Source of the DNA: an uncultured Eubacterium sp.
Lineage (GTDB): Bacteria; Bacillota_A; Clostridia; Lachnospirales; Lachnospiraceae
Length of the DNA stretch: 29,030 nt
Direction of reading: 5' to 3'
NCBI GenBank assembly: GCA_948468465.1
Contig: CAOKJJ010000050.1
Location: forward strand, 1-29,030
Shown: in pieces, positions 6,829-15,166 of the stretch
How the letters are laid out: the number at the start of each line of letters is the position of its first letter
How positions within the stretch are numbered: position 1 is the stretch's first letter
Notes under the pieces: model-generated
Database searches by the model: none
The model's input: only the letters and a program-made list of their open reading frames with translations
Told to the model about the DNA's origin: nothing
Program-made: the position numbers and the translations under genes

Positions 6829-8286
6829 ATGAATGCATGGGGAAGCAAAGAACGGGAAATGGGCCGTATGAAAATGTTTCTTATTCTTGAAGGTATGGTA
6901 CTTGCGTTTTTGTGTATTTTTTATTTTTCCTGCGGACAGGCGCTTTATATCAGGAAATCTGATGGAAATATACCGCCGTTTCCTGCAACGGGTAATATCG
7001 GAGAGCTGGCAGTGGGAGTGAGGGCAGAGCAAATCTATACATCCCGGATGGATCTGATTGATGCGGTTGGAGTGATGGTATCAGATTATGGAAAGGAGCT
7101 GTCCTGCGGGCTGCATATGCGGCTGGAAGATGATACAGAAGGCAGCCTGATCGCAGAAAAGTATTTTCCGGCAGGAGAACTTGGAAGCGGGCAGTATATC
7201 TGGCTGGAGACGGATGGGGGAAGTATGGTGCCGCGCGGCAGGAAGATGCGGATTATTTGTACCTCTGATGGTATGTCCGGAACGGCTCCGACAGTTTTAT
7301 ACAGTACAGAAAAGGAACTGGAAAATGGGGATGCGGCAATGTTTCTGAATGGAGAACGGATTGCGGGAACCATGTGCATTGCAGTGCAGGGACGCGACCG
7401 TGTATGGACAGGGCCGAATTACTGGAAATTAGTGCTTGCGGCAGTTCTGTCTGCGGCAGTCGTATATGCCGCTGCTGTGTATCGGCGGAGCAAGGGCAGG
7501 CAGAGCTGGCTTTTTACCATAGTGCAGGTGCTGGATAAATACAGTTTTCTGATCCGTCAGCTTGTTGCAAGGGACTTCAAAGTTCGTTATAAGCGTTCGG
7601 TACTGGGGGTATTTTGGAGTTTCCTGAATCCGCTGCTTATGATGTGTGTGCAGTATATTGTATTTTCACAGCTGTTCCGGTCAGATATTGAGAATTATCC
7701 GGTGTATCTGCTGAGCGGACTGGTTGTGTTCAACTTTTTCAGTGAAGGTGTCAGCCAGGCTCTGGGGTCGATTGTTGGGAACGCCTCACTGATCACAAAA
7801 GTCTATATACCGAAATACATTTATCCGGTTACAAGGGTGCTGTCTTCCGGCATCAATCTTATGATGTCTTTGATTCCGCTTATCATAGCGGCGGTTTTAA
7901 CCGGGGAGTGCATGACAAAGGCATACCTGATGCTGCCATATATACTTGCCTGCGTCATGATATTTACGGCGGGACTTGGCATGGTGCTTGCGGCAGGCAT
8001 GGCGTTTTTCCGGGATGTGCAGTTTTTATGGGGGATTGTGAGCATGCTGTGGATGTATCTGACACCATTGTTTTATCCAGTCTCGATTGTTCCGGAAGAT
8101 TTTCGCAGGGTCATTATGCACAATCCATTGTATGTTTTTGTCACAGCAGTGCGTGATATTGTGATGGAAGGAGCGGTCCCGCGTCCGGCGGTGTTCTGCC
8201 AGTGCACGCTGACGGCATTGATCATGCTTGCAGCCGGGAGTGTGGTTTTTAAAAAGACACAGGACAGGTTCATATTTTATATATAG
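6829..8286 (+). CDS. ABC-2 polysaccharide export permease with extra N-terminal domain
   Basis: The C-terminal part (about residues 240-485) is a polysaccharide or teichoic acid exporter permease of the Wzm/TagG type. It carries RDFKVRYKRSVLGVFWSFLNPLL and about six membrane segments. Usual members have about 260-280 residues, whereas this one has 485. The additional N-terminus has a membrane segment at about 15-35, some 160 residues that should lie outside the membrane, and a second membrane segment at about 200-218. The extra domain is beta-rich in appearance and not recognised. The start at 6829 follows AAGGGAG (6815-6821). An ATG at 6868 without a clear site is less likely. With the ATPase gene 61 bases downstream it should form the exporter of the locus. 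The extra domain may bind polymer or a periplasm-like partner. Confidence 0.88.
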   Translation: MNAWGSKEREMGRMKMFLILEGMVLAFLCIFYFSCGQALYIRKSDGNIPPFPATGNIGELAVGVRAEQIYTSRMDLIDAVGVMVSDYGKELSCGLHMRLEDDTEGSLIAEKYFPAGELGSGQYIWLETDGGSMVPRGRKMRIICTSDGMSGTAPTVLYSTEKELENGDAAMFLNGERIAGTMCIAVQGRDRVWTGPNYWKLVLAAVLSAAVVYAAAVYRRSKGRQSWLFTIVQVLDKYSFLIRQLVARDFKVRYKRSVLGVFWSFLNPLLMMCVQYIVFSQLFRSDIENYPVYLLSGLVVFNFFSEGVSQALGSIVGNASLITKVYIPKYIYPVTRVLSSGINLMMSLIPLIIAAVLTGECMTKAYLMLPYILACVMIFTAGLGMVLAAGMAFFRDVQFLWGIVSMLWMYLTPLFYPVSIVPEDFRRVIMHNPLYVFVTAVRDIVMEGAVPRPAVFCQCTLTALIMLAAGSVVFKKTQDRFIFYI

Positions 8287-8347
8287 GGAAACGGGATTTT
8301 GAGTTATAAAAAGGTATCAGGAATGCAGACAGGAAGGAGCAGTTGGG

Positions 8348-9085
8348 ATGACAGCAGCAGCCGTTCATGGCGTGTCGCTAAAATTTAAGATGGAACAGAA
8401 CCGGGCGGATTCCCTGAAAGAGTTCTGTGTACGCTGGCTCAGGCACGATCTTAAGTCAGAAGAATTCTGGGCGCTTAGGGATATATCTTTCGAAGTGGGA
8501 AAAGGGGATGTGGTCGGCATTATCGGACACAATGGCGCTGGGAAAAGTACGCTGCTGAAAGTGATTGCCGGTATCATGAAACCGACCAAAGGATCCGTGG
8601 AGGTATACGGAAGTGTGGTTCCGATGCTGGAGCTTGGATCTGGGTTTGACTTTGAATTGTCCGGCAGGGAGAATATTTACTTAAATGGGGCGGTTTTAGG
8701 ATATTCTAAGAAGTTCCTGGGCAGCAGGTATCAGGAGATTGCAGAATTTTCAGAGCTGGGCAGTTTTATTGAAGCGCCTCTTCGTACGTATTCGTCAGGT
8801 ATGCTGGCAAGGCTGGCGTTTTCGGTGGCATGCGTTGTGAAACCGGATATATTGATTGTGGATGAGATCCTGTCTGTGGGTGATGCGGATTTCCAGGAGA
8901 AAAGCCGTGCCCGCATGATGGAGCTTATGACAGGCGGGACGACTGTGTTTTTTGTATCCCACAGCCTGGAACAAATCCGGCAGATGTGCAGCCAGGTGGT
9001 CTGGCTGGAGCATGGATGTGTGCAGGCGCAAGGGGATGCGGAGAAAATATGTGCGATGTATGAGGGAGGCAGGCAGGATGCGTGA
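8348..9085 (+). CDS. ABC-2 polysaccharide export ATPase
   Basis: This is the nucleotide-binding subunit of the exporter (Wzt/TagH type), 245 residues. Walker A is GHNGAGKST at residues 60-68, the signature is TYSSGM, Walker B is ILIVDEILSVGD, and the switch histidine is in FFVSHS. The segment VPMLELGSGFDFELSGRENI is typical of polysaccharide exporters. The protein stops shortly after the core and lacks the C-terminal glycan-binding domain of long Wzt proteins, so export should not depend on a polymer cap bound by this subunit. AAGGAG at 8333-8338 supports the start. It ends 8 bases inside the DUF4422 gene. It is expected to work at the inner membrane face with the permease encoded before it. 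Confidence 0.92.
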   Translation: MTAAAVHGVSLKFKMEQNRADSLKEFCVRWLRHDLKSEEFWALRDISFEVGKGDVVGIIGHNGAGKSTLLKVIAGIMKPTKGSVEVYGSVVPMLELGSGFDFELSGRENIYLNGAVLGYSKKFLGSRYQEIAEFSELGSFIEAPLRTYSSGMLARLAFSVACVVKPDILIVDEILSVGDADFQEKSRARMMELMTGGTTVFFVSHSLEQIRQMCSQVVWLEHGCVQAQGDAEKICAMYEGGRQDA

Positions 9086-10013
9086 GCCGGTAATCCGAAT
9101 ATTGACGGCCGCGCACAAGAAGACAGGCGCACCGCAGAACCGGTATATCAGGCTGGTCCAGGCGGGGGCCGCAGTGGCTGCAGAACGCCTGCCTGGCATG
9201 CTGCATGATGACGAGGGAGAGAATATATCGGAGCGGAACCGTTCTTACTGTGAACTGACGGTGCAGTATTTTGCCTGGAAGAACCTGGACGCCGATTATT
9301 ACGGATTCTTTCATTACTGCAGATACATGGATTTTTCCAGGGAGTATCCGCCGGGAGGAACCAGAGGCTGGAAAGACCGGAAGCGGCCGGCGCCATATGT
9401 CTTAACTGGCAGCCGGCAGGGAAACATGTCCGGCGCTGTTCTGGACGAGACGCGGATACAGGCAGCGGCAGAAAAATATGATGTCATTACTGTGCTCGGC
9501 GAATATATGAATGTGACCGTTTATGAACAATTCTGCCAGTTTCATGACAGGGAAGACCTGGACCGTATGATCTGTATCCTGAAAGCACGCAGGCCCGGAT
9601 ATGCTGCGGCGTGCGATGCCTATATGGGTTCCAGATACATTTACTTCTGCAACATGTATATTATGAAGCGGGAATATTTTATGAGGTATATGGAGTGGCT
9701 GTTCCCGCTGCTCGAAGAGTTTGAGGAAGGAAAGGATTTTTCCGGATGTAGCGGAAAGCAGATGCGTATTACGGGATATCTTGCGGAGCGCTTGTTCGGT
9801 GTGTATTATACATGGCTCATACAGCAGGGGAAGGCAAGATGCTGTGAGCTGCAGTACAGGATTTTTGGAAAAGGGCTGGCTGAACGCCGGTTCCGCCTTT
9901 GGAAGGGAGGGCCGGAATTTGTGCTGGATATGGTAAAAGTAAACCGCATGCTTCCTGCGGGTTCCCTGCGCCGGAGGCTGGTACGGACACTGGCGGGGAG
10001 GTTGATTTCGTGA
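9078..10013 (+). CDS. DUF4422 protein, probable glycosyltransferase
   Basis: The 311-residue product matches the DUF4422 pattern found in capsule and exopolysaccharide loci. It opens with IRILTAAHKK, then has ENISERNRSYCELTVQYFAW and DYYGFFHYCRYM. Members are regarded as probable glycosyltransferases, though biochemical proof is limited. I choose the ATG at 9078, preceded by GAGGGAGG (9062-9069). The same frame is open further upstream, but that part lies inside the ATPase gene. It overlaps that gene by 8 bases, and its stop overlaps the GTG of the next gene (GTGA), so translation is probably coupled. No membrane segment or signal peptide is visible, and it should act in the cytoplasm. Confidence 0.82.
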   Translation: MREPVIRILTAAHKKTGAPQNRYIRLVQAGAAVAAERLPGMLHDDEGENISERNRSYCELTVQYFAWKNLDADYYGFFHYCRYMDFSREYPPGGTRGWKDRKRPAPYVLTGSRQGNMSGAVLDETRIQAAAEKYDVITVLGEYMNVTVYEQFCQFHDREDLDRMICILKARRPGYAAACDAYMGSRYIYFCNMYIMKREYFMRYMEWLFPLLEEFEEGKDFSGCSGKQMRITGYLAERLFGVYYTWLIQQGKARCCELQYRIFGKGLAERRFRLWKGGPEFVLDMVKVNRMLPAGSLRRRLVRTLAGRLIS

Positions 10014-11605
10014 GAAAAGCAGAAACATTCATACAACTGCAGGGGATTTTAAAACCACGCCGGGCGGTTTGTGATACAGAGGAACTGTATTTTCACAGAA
10101 AGGGCAGGATACTGCTGTTTGACGGTTATTTTAACCTGTTTTATATAGAAAAATGGAAACGCTATACGAATCTGGAACGGTTATACCTGTCCATACGGGT
10201 AAAGGGATTTCAAAAGCTGCTCCTGTTCCATGACCGGACGTGTGTATCTGCATGCAGTCTGGACGCAGGCTGCGAACAGGATTATCAGGCTGAATTCCCG
10301 CTGCGGGAATATGAAACGGGTGTTTTCTGGTTTGCGCTTGTGCAGGCACAGAAAACCGCAGGCCAGACGCTGTCAGGTTTTTATGCAGGAGAAAGCAGGC
10401 ATTGCCGGGATGTGGCGCTTGGGCTTGCTGTCTGTACTTATCACAGGGAGAGCTATGTGGAGCGGAATCTGAAGCTGCTGCTATCTTGTATTTTGAATCA
10501 GAAGGAGCTGCAGGTCTGCGGCCATCTGTGGATTTATCTTGTGGATAACGGCTGTACGCTGCACACATGCAGTCCCGTGCAGGAGCTGACAGGTGCCTGC
10601 GGGGGCCGGGCTACGGTTATACCGAACAAAAATGCCGGAGGGGCAGGGGGATTCACAAGGGGGATGCTGGAAATCCTGCGGGAAAAAGCGGAAAAGCAGC
10701 TGACGCATGTTTTATTAATGGATGACGACGCAATGCCTGAACCAGATCTGTTTGTGCGTATTTATGGATTTCTGCGGATCCGGAAAGAGGAATGGAAGGA
10801 TATTACGATGGGCGGCACGATGCTGCAGGAAGAAGAACCGTATCTGCTGTTTGCAGCGGGTGAGAGCTGGCAGAAGGGACTGATACGGAATGGAAACAAA
10901 GGGATGGACCTGCGCTGCTTTCCATATGCCTCCCATCCGAATCTGCTTACCTCACATTTTGAGAAGGAACATTATTCCGGATGGTGGTGCTGCTGTTATT
11001 CATTGGATGTCGTGCGGGAAGACAATCTGCCGCTTCCGCTGTTCCTCCACCATGATGATATAGAATTCGGGCTGCGCAGCAGGAAGACAGGAATTGTATT
11101 TTTAAACGGGGTCAGTGTGTGGCACAGGAATTTTGAGCATACACCACAGGGGAGCAACCTGTATTATGATATCCGAAATGATTTGATTGAAATTGCACTG
11201 CAGTATGGGCAGCAGAGAGCGGCAGGGTATGTGTGGCGGTTTTACTGGAGACGGCTGGCTGTGCGGCTAGTGCGGGGAAGGGCGGATGAGTTATTCTATG
11301 TGCTTAAGGGTGCGCGGGATTTCCTGAAAGGACCCGGCTGGCTGTGGAAACAGGATCCGGAGAGTCTGCATAAAAAAGTAAAATGTGTGCCTGCCTGCAG
11401 GATGCACAGGCTGCTGGGCAGCGCTGCCCGCGTCAGCTGGCGTCTGTTCCGGGAAAGGAAGAAGACGGTTAGGGATTATCAGGAAAATATGTACCGGTAT
11501 GCGGCAAAGAATGCCTGGGAGGAATATCTGGGCATGGCAGGATCATGCGAACCAGGTGTTCCATATCTAGAATGCAGAAAAAATAAAAAATATACGGGAG
11601 GATAA
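10010..11605 (+). CDS. GlfT2-like glycosyltransferase, copy 1
   Basis: The protein (531 residues from the GTG at 10010) resembles the galactofuranosyltransferase GlfT2 in layout. A beta-type N-terminal domain (about 1-140) has FDGYFNLFYIEKWKRYT. A GT-A domain follows, with GLAVCTYHRE, IPNKNAGGAGGFTRG and the metal-binding DDD at residues 238-240. HHDDIEFGLR holds the candidate catalytic aspartates 349 and 350, and VWHRNFEH supplies the histidine pair. GGGGAGG (9995-10001) lies eight bases before the GTG, and no nearby ATG fits. The next gene is a related enzyme. It lacks the last C-terminal part present in that paralogue. A galactofuranose donor is inferred from family only, and no UDP-galactopyranose mutase gene is in the window. 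Confidence 0.82.
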   Translation: MRKAETFIQLQGILKPRRAVCDTEELYFHRKGRILLFDGYFNLFYIEKWKRYTNLERLYLSIRVKGFQKLLLFHDRTCVSACSLDAGCEQDYQAEFPLREYETGVFWFALVQAQKTAGQTLSGFYAGESRHCRDVALGLAVCTYHRESYVERNLKLLLSCILNQKELQVCGHLWIYLVDNGCTLHTCSPVQELTGACGGRATVIPNKNAGGAGGFTRGMLEILREKAEKQLTHVLLMDDDAMPEPDLFVRIYGFLRIRKEEWKDITMGGTMLQEEEPYLLFAAGESWQKGLIRNGNKGMDLRCFPYASHPNLLTSHFEKEHYSGWWCCCYSLDVVREDNLPLPLFLHHDDIEFGLRSRKTGIVFLNGVSVWHRNFEHTPQGSNLYYDIRNDLIEIALQYGQQRAAGYVWRFYWRRLAVRLVRGRADELFYVLKGARDFLKGPGWLWKQDPESLHKKVKCVPACRMHRLLGSAARVSWRLFRERKKTVRDYQENMYRYAAKNAWEEYLGMAGSCEPGVPYLECRKNKKYTGG

Positions 11606-11609
11606 AAAA

Positions 11610-13463
11610 TTGGATATTCAAAAGATCTTATTTCCGAAGATCGGGGTATGTACCGAATGGCAGCTGTACTTCAGACAACTCGGTGATACGCCGGCTGGTA
11701 CAGCTGAAAACCGTGCCGGAAGGATGGATTATCATTACAGCGAAGAGGCGATGCATTTCAGGCAGGGCATGTGGGTTGGATTTGATACTTACTTTAATGG
11801 TTTTTCCATAGACAAATGGAAGAAATATACGGTGCTGGACAATTTGTCACTGCGCCTTACCCTGTCGGGAAAGGCAAGGGTGACGCTGGTGGGCAGGCAG
11901 AAATTACATGAGCATGTTATTGAAAAGACAATCAGAGAGACAGTGATCAGTTCGGAGAAAAAACAGGATCACATAGTCTCCTGTGAGATAAAAAACGCCA
12001 GGGGCATGCTTGCATTCGAAATCGAGGCATTGGAAGGCGGATGCGTATTGTATGCGGGAGCATATTGCAGTGAGATTGATCAGGAAAAGGTCAGGGATAT
12101 CAGGATCGGGGTCGGAATCTGCACATTTTGCAGAGAGGATTTTATTAAGAAGAACCTGCATATCCTGCAGAAAGAGATACTGGATAATATGGAGTCTCCG
12201 CTGTACGGCCGCCTGGAGGTGCATATAGCGGATAATGGCAGGACATTGGATGCCAAAGTATTGGGAAACAGCAGCGTATATATTTATCCAAACCGTAATC
12301 TTGGCGGTGCAGGGGGATTTACGCGGTGCATGGCTGAGATGAAAAAGAGACGGCACAAGGGAACAGGGCCCACACACATCCTGCTCATGGATGATGATGT
12401 GGTGTTAGAGCCAGAGGCGCTGGTGAGGACTTATATGCTGCTGGCACTGGCAAAAGAGGAATATACAGATGCCTTTATCGGGGGTGAAATGCTGCGGCTG
12501 GATATGCAGGCGATCCAGGCAGAGGCAGGGGCGGTATGGAATGCAGGGCGGCTGGATTCCCTGAAAAGGGGGCTGGACCTGAAAAGCTGCGAGGCGTGCC
12601 TTTATAATGAGATTGAGGAATCTGCGCAGTTTCATGCCTGGTGGTATTGCTGCTTTCCGGCCGGCATTGTAACACCAGACAACCTTCCGCTGCCGCTTTT
12701 TATCCGGGGAGACGATGTAGAGTACGGGCTGCGGAACATGAAGCGCCTGATTCTGATGAACGGAATTTGTGTCTGGCATGAACCGTTTGAGAATAAATAC
12801 TCCTCTTTTCTTGAATATTACATTATCCGCAATCAGTTAATTGTGAATGCCTTCCACTGTCCGGAATATGGCGCAGGGCAGCTGAATCGGGATATGCTTT
12901 CGCATTGCCTGCGGGAGATTACATACTACCGTTATAAGAATGTCGAATTATATCTGCAGGGGATACAGGATTTCCTGAAAGGGCCGCAGTGGCTGGCAAA
13001 GCAGGATGCGGAAACGCTGCACAGGAAAGTGGTGGATGCAGGATATAAGGCACAGGAGGTGGACAGCCTGGACATGGGTTTTCATTATCCTGCTTATGAA
13101 AAGAGCCGGAACGATTATGGACAGGGAAGCAAAAGAAGCCGGAGGCTGCTGTCGCTGAACGGCCTGCTGTTTCCTCCGAAAGGAGACGGTATTGTGCCGA
13201 TGGCAGAAGCAATCGGTGTAAATTTTTATCGGAAGAGGCGCGTGATGCATTATGACGCGGCGGGCAGCAAAGGGTTTATTACGGAGCGTTCCTTCTGGAC
13301 GAGCATAAGATATATATGGAAAGTGTTCGCAATGGCGTTTACAAACAGATTACAGCTGGGCCGGGCGCAGAAAGCGTACAGGCTTGGCGGGAAACAGCTG
13401 CGTACATGGAAGGTATGGAAGGCTGTTCTGGATATGGATGAAACGAAGAAGGAGGATTCATGA
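11610..13463 (+). CDS. GlfT2-like glycosyltransferase, copy 2
   Basis: This 617-residue protein is a paralogue of the preceding gene product, with the same order of parts: YFNGFSIDKWKKYT in the N-terminal domain, IGVGICTFCRE, YPNRNLGGAGGFTR and the DDD triad at 261-263. GDDVEYGLR follows with Asp368 and Asp369, then CVWHEPFENK. An additional C-terminal region of about 130 residues contains RSFWTSIRYIWKVF and resembles the helical end of GlfT2. The start is a TTG at 11610, eight bases behind GGGAGG (11596-11601). Two such enzymes in a row may add alternating linkages or different residues of a furanose-containing chain. It ends by an ATGA overlap with the lipoprotein gene. Confidence 0.84.
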   Translation: MDIQKILFPKIGVCTEWQLYFRQLGDTPAGTAENRAGRMDYHYSEEAMHFRQGMWVGFDTYFNGFSIDKWKKYTVLDNLSLRLTLSGKARVTLVGRQKLHEHVIEKTIRETVISSEKKQDHIVSCEIKNARGMLAFEIEALEGGCVLYAGAYCSEIDQEKVRDIRIGVGICTFCREDFIKKNLHILQKEILDNMESPLYGRLEVHIADNGRTLDAKVLGNSSVYIYPNRNLGGAGGFTRCMAEMKKRRHKGTGPTHILLMDDDVVLEPEALVRTYMLLALAKEEYTDAFIGGEMLRLDMQAIQAEAGAVWNAGRLDSLKRGLDLKSCEACLYNEIEESAQFHAWWYCCFPAGIVTPDNLPLPLFIRGDDVEYGLRNMKRLILMNGICVWHEPFENKYSSFLEYYIIRNQLIVNAFHCPEYGAGQLNRDMLSHCLREITYYRYKNVELYLQGIQDFLKGPQWLAKQDAETLHRKVVDAGYKAQEVDSLDMGFHYPAYEKSRNDYGQGSKRSRRLLSLNGLLFPPKGDGIVPMAEAIGVNFYRKRRVMHYDAAGSKGFITERSFWTSIRYIWKVFAMAFTNRLQLGRAQKAYRLGGKQLRTWKVWKAVLDMDETKKEDS

Positions 13464-15166
13464 AAAAAAGAAAGAAAGCCGCAGAAGCGATTCTTGTCAT
13501 TATGCTGGCCGCGGCATGTATTTTAGGCGGATGTAAGGATATGGGCAAAGAGAAGCCGGGCAGCAGCGTGGCTGACAACAGGCAGGATACCGCACAGGAA
13601 GGAGAATCTGGCGGGGCCGATGCAGGATTTTCCGGTGATATCCATACAGATATTATGACACGGCATGCATTTCCAAGCCTGGAAAGGATGGAAGAAAAGG
13701 ATCAGGATCAATATGTGAATTGCCTGCAGGTGATAAAAAAGATAGAACAGATCGGCCTGGATACAAGCTCGTTCCTGTATCCGGAATTAAACCTCCAGAA
13801 GCTGGAACAGAGCATCCAGGCAATAGAGCCAGGCAGTGCGGACGGATTAGAAAAGGTAGTGTTTACAGGTACATCATCGGAGGAACTGCAGGAAGCGGTG
13901 AACGCGAATGCAGGAGCCCTTATTGACATACGTTCGGACAGGATAGAAGTAACGGGTACGATAGCATTGGCCAGTAATACTTATATCCGAGGCAATGGGG
14001 CGGAACTGGACTGCCGTGTGTCCGGGTGTATGTTTGCAGGCGAGGGGGTATCCGGGGTCAATATCACAGGACTCAAAATAACAGGTAAGGCTGATTATGG
14101 CATTTATATGGCTGACAGCAGCAATATCAGCATTACAGACTGTACGATAGAGGGCATGAAACAAAAGCCAGTCTGCATCCTGGGGGAAACGTCCGGAGTG
14201 CGGATCTGTCAAAATCAGTTCATTAATAATCATGCAGGCGGCATATATCTGGTCGGAGAGGTGAAGAATGGACTGATTGAGGATAACAAGATTACAGACA
14301 ATAAGGGTACATCAAACTGGATGGCTGGCATTGTTCTGACAAACGCGGTTCCGAAAGATAAAAAGAATTTGTGGGAAACTTTTGATGAAGAACACCATTT
14401 TCCACACAAAGAAAATCTTTATGCGCAGATCAGCTGCCCGCATGATCTGTTAATCAGGGATAACTATGTCTGCGGCAATCAGGCGTCCGGTATATATTCA
14501 GACGGAGCCTATAGCTGCTATGTACTCAACAACACGGTCAGGCAGAATGATAAAGAAGGCATTTGCCTTGACTATGGAACGATCGGTTTTTACCTGAAAG
14601 AAAATGTATTCGGAGAAAATGGACAGAGGAACCGGCAGACGGATCAGGATCTGGAAATGGATTTTGTCCTTGGGGCAGGGAGAATGGAAGACGGCTCCGC
14701 AAAAGCCAAGCTGCCGGGCGTATCGCTGGATAATACAGCTTATAATATACTCGAAAATAATATTGTAACGGGTAATTATGGCGGCGGGATTAAAATGGTA
14801 AGGACTGCCGTGCGCAACCTGATCAGTGAGAACATTATCCGGGATAATAATATGGGGCAGAATGATGTGTATCATTTCTTCGGAATCGAAGCAGGGTATG
14901 CCGCTGCGGATGTGGAAACCGGAGATTTGGATTTTGCCCCTGACTTTGAAAATATCATATGCAGGAACAGCATTACGGGCAATCATTATGCAGGTGTATT
15001 TATCGGTGCAGACTGTTATGTCAATGACGTATTTGACAATGTCATTATGGAGCCCGGGGAGTTTGCGGTGGAAGCGGTCAGCACAAAATTTAACAGTATT
15101 GTAAACAATATTTCAAATGCCGGGGTAAGGAATGAGTATGAAGAAGAAAAAGCGCAGGAGGAGTAA
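13460..15166 (+). CDS. Lipoprotein with right-handed beta-helix
   Basis: The 568-residue product begins with a lipoprotein signal peptide whose lipobox ILGGC puts the lipid on Cys25, so it should sit on the outer face of the membrane. After a linker and a short helical part (to about 120), residues 130-560 are full of parallel beta-helix turns (for example VSGVNITGLKITG, LIEDNKITDN, YVLNNTVRQND, ISENIIRDNN). This fold occurs in polysaccharide lyases, epimerases and glycan-binding proteins. Catalytic residues cannot be assigned from the sequence. AAGGAGG precedes the ATG by five bases. Its position inside the glycan operon suggests that it binds, trims or modifies the exported polymer. The last 35 bases overlap the next gene. 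Confidence 0.85.
   Translation: MKKRKKAAEAILVIMLAAACILGGCKDMGKEKPGSSVADNRQDTAQEGESGGADAGFSGDIHTDIMTRHAFPSLERMEEKDQDQYVNCLQVIKKIEQIGLDTSSFLYPELNLQKLEQSIQAIEPGSADGLEKVVFTGTSSEELQEAVNANAGALIDIRSDRIEVTGTIALASNTYIRGNGAELDCRVSGCMFAGEGVSGVNITGLKITGKADYGIYMADSSNISITDCTIEGMKQKPVCILGETSGVRICQNQFINNHAGGIYLVGEVKNGLIEDNKITDNKGTSNWMAGIVLTNAVPKDKKNLWETFDEEHHFPHKENLYAQISCPHDLLIRDNYVCGNQASGIYSDGAYSCYVLNNTVRQNDKEGICLDYGTIGFYLKENVFGENGQRNRQTDQDLEMDFVLGAGRMEDGSAKAKLPGVSLDNTAYNILENNIVTGNYGGGIKMVRTAVRNLISENIIRDNNMGQNDVYHFFGIEAGYAAADVETGDLDFAPDFENIICRNSITGNHYAGVFIGADCYVNDVFDNVIMEPGEFAVEAVSTKFNSIVNNISNAGVRNEYEEEKAQEE

Noticed and set aside
8952..9077. Upstream extension of the DUF4422 gene by 42 codons
   Set aside because: It lies within the ABC ATPase gene, and the family pattern begins right behind the ATG at 9078, which has its own ribosome binding site.
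9899..10009. Upstream extension of the first GlfT2-like gene by 37 codons
   Set aside because: This part overlaps the conserved DUF4422 gene in another frame, while the GTG at 10010 has a strong ribosome binding site and the homologous region starts there.
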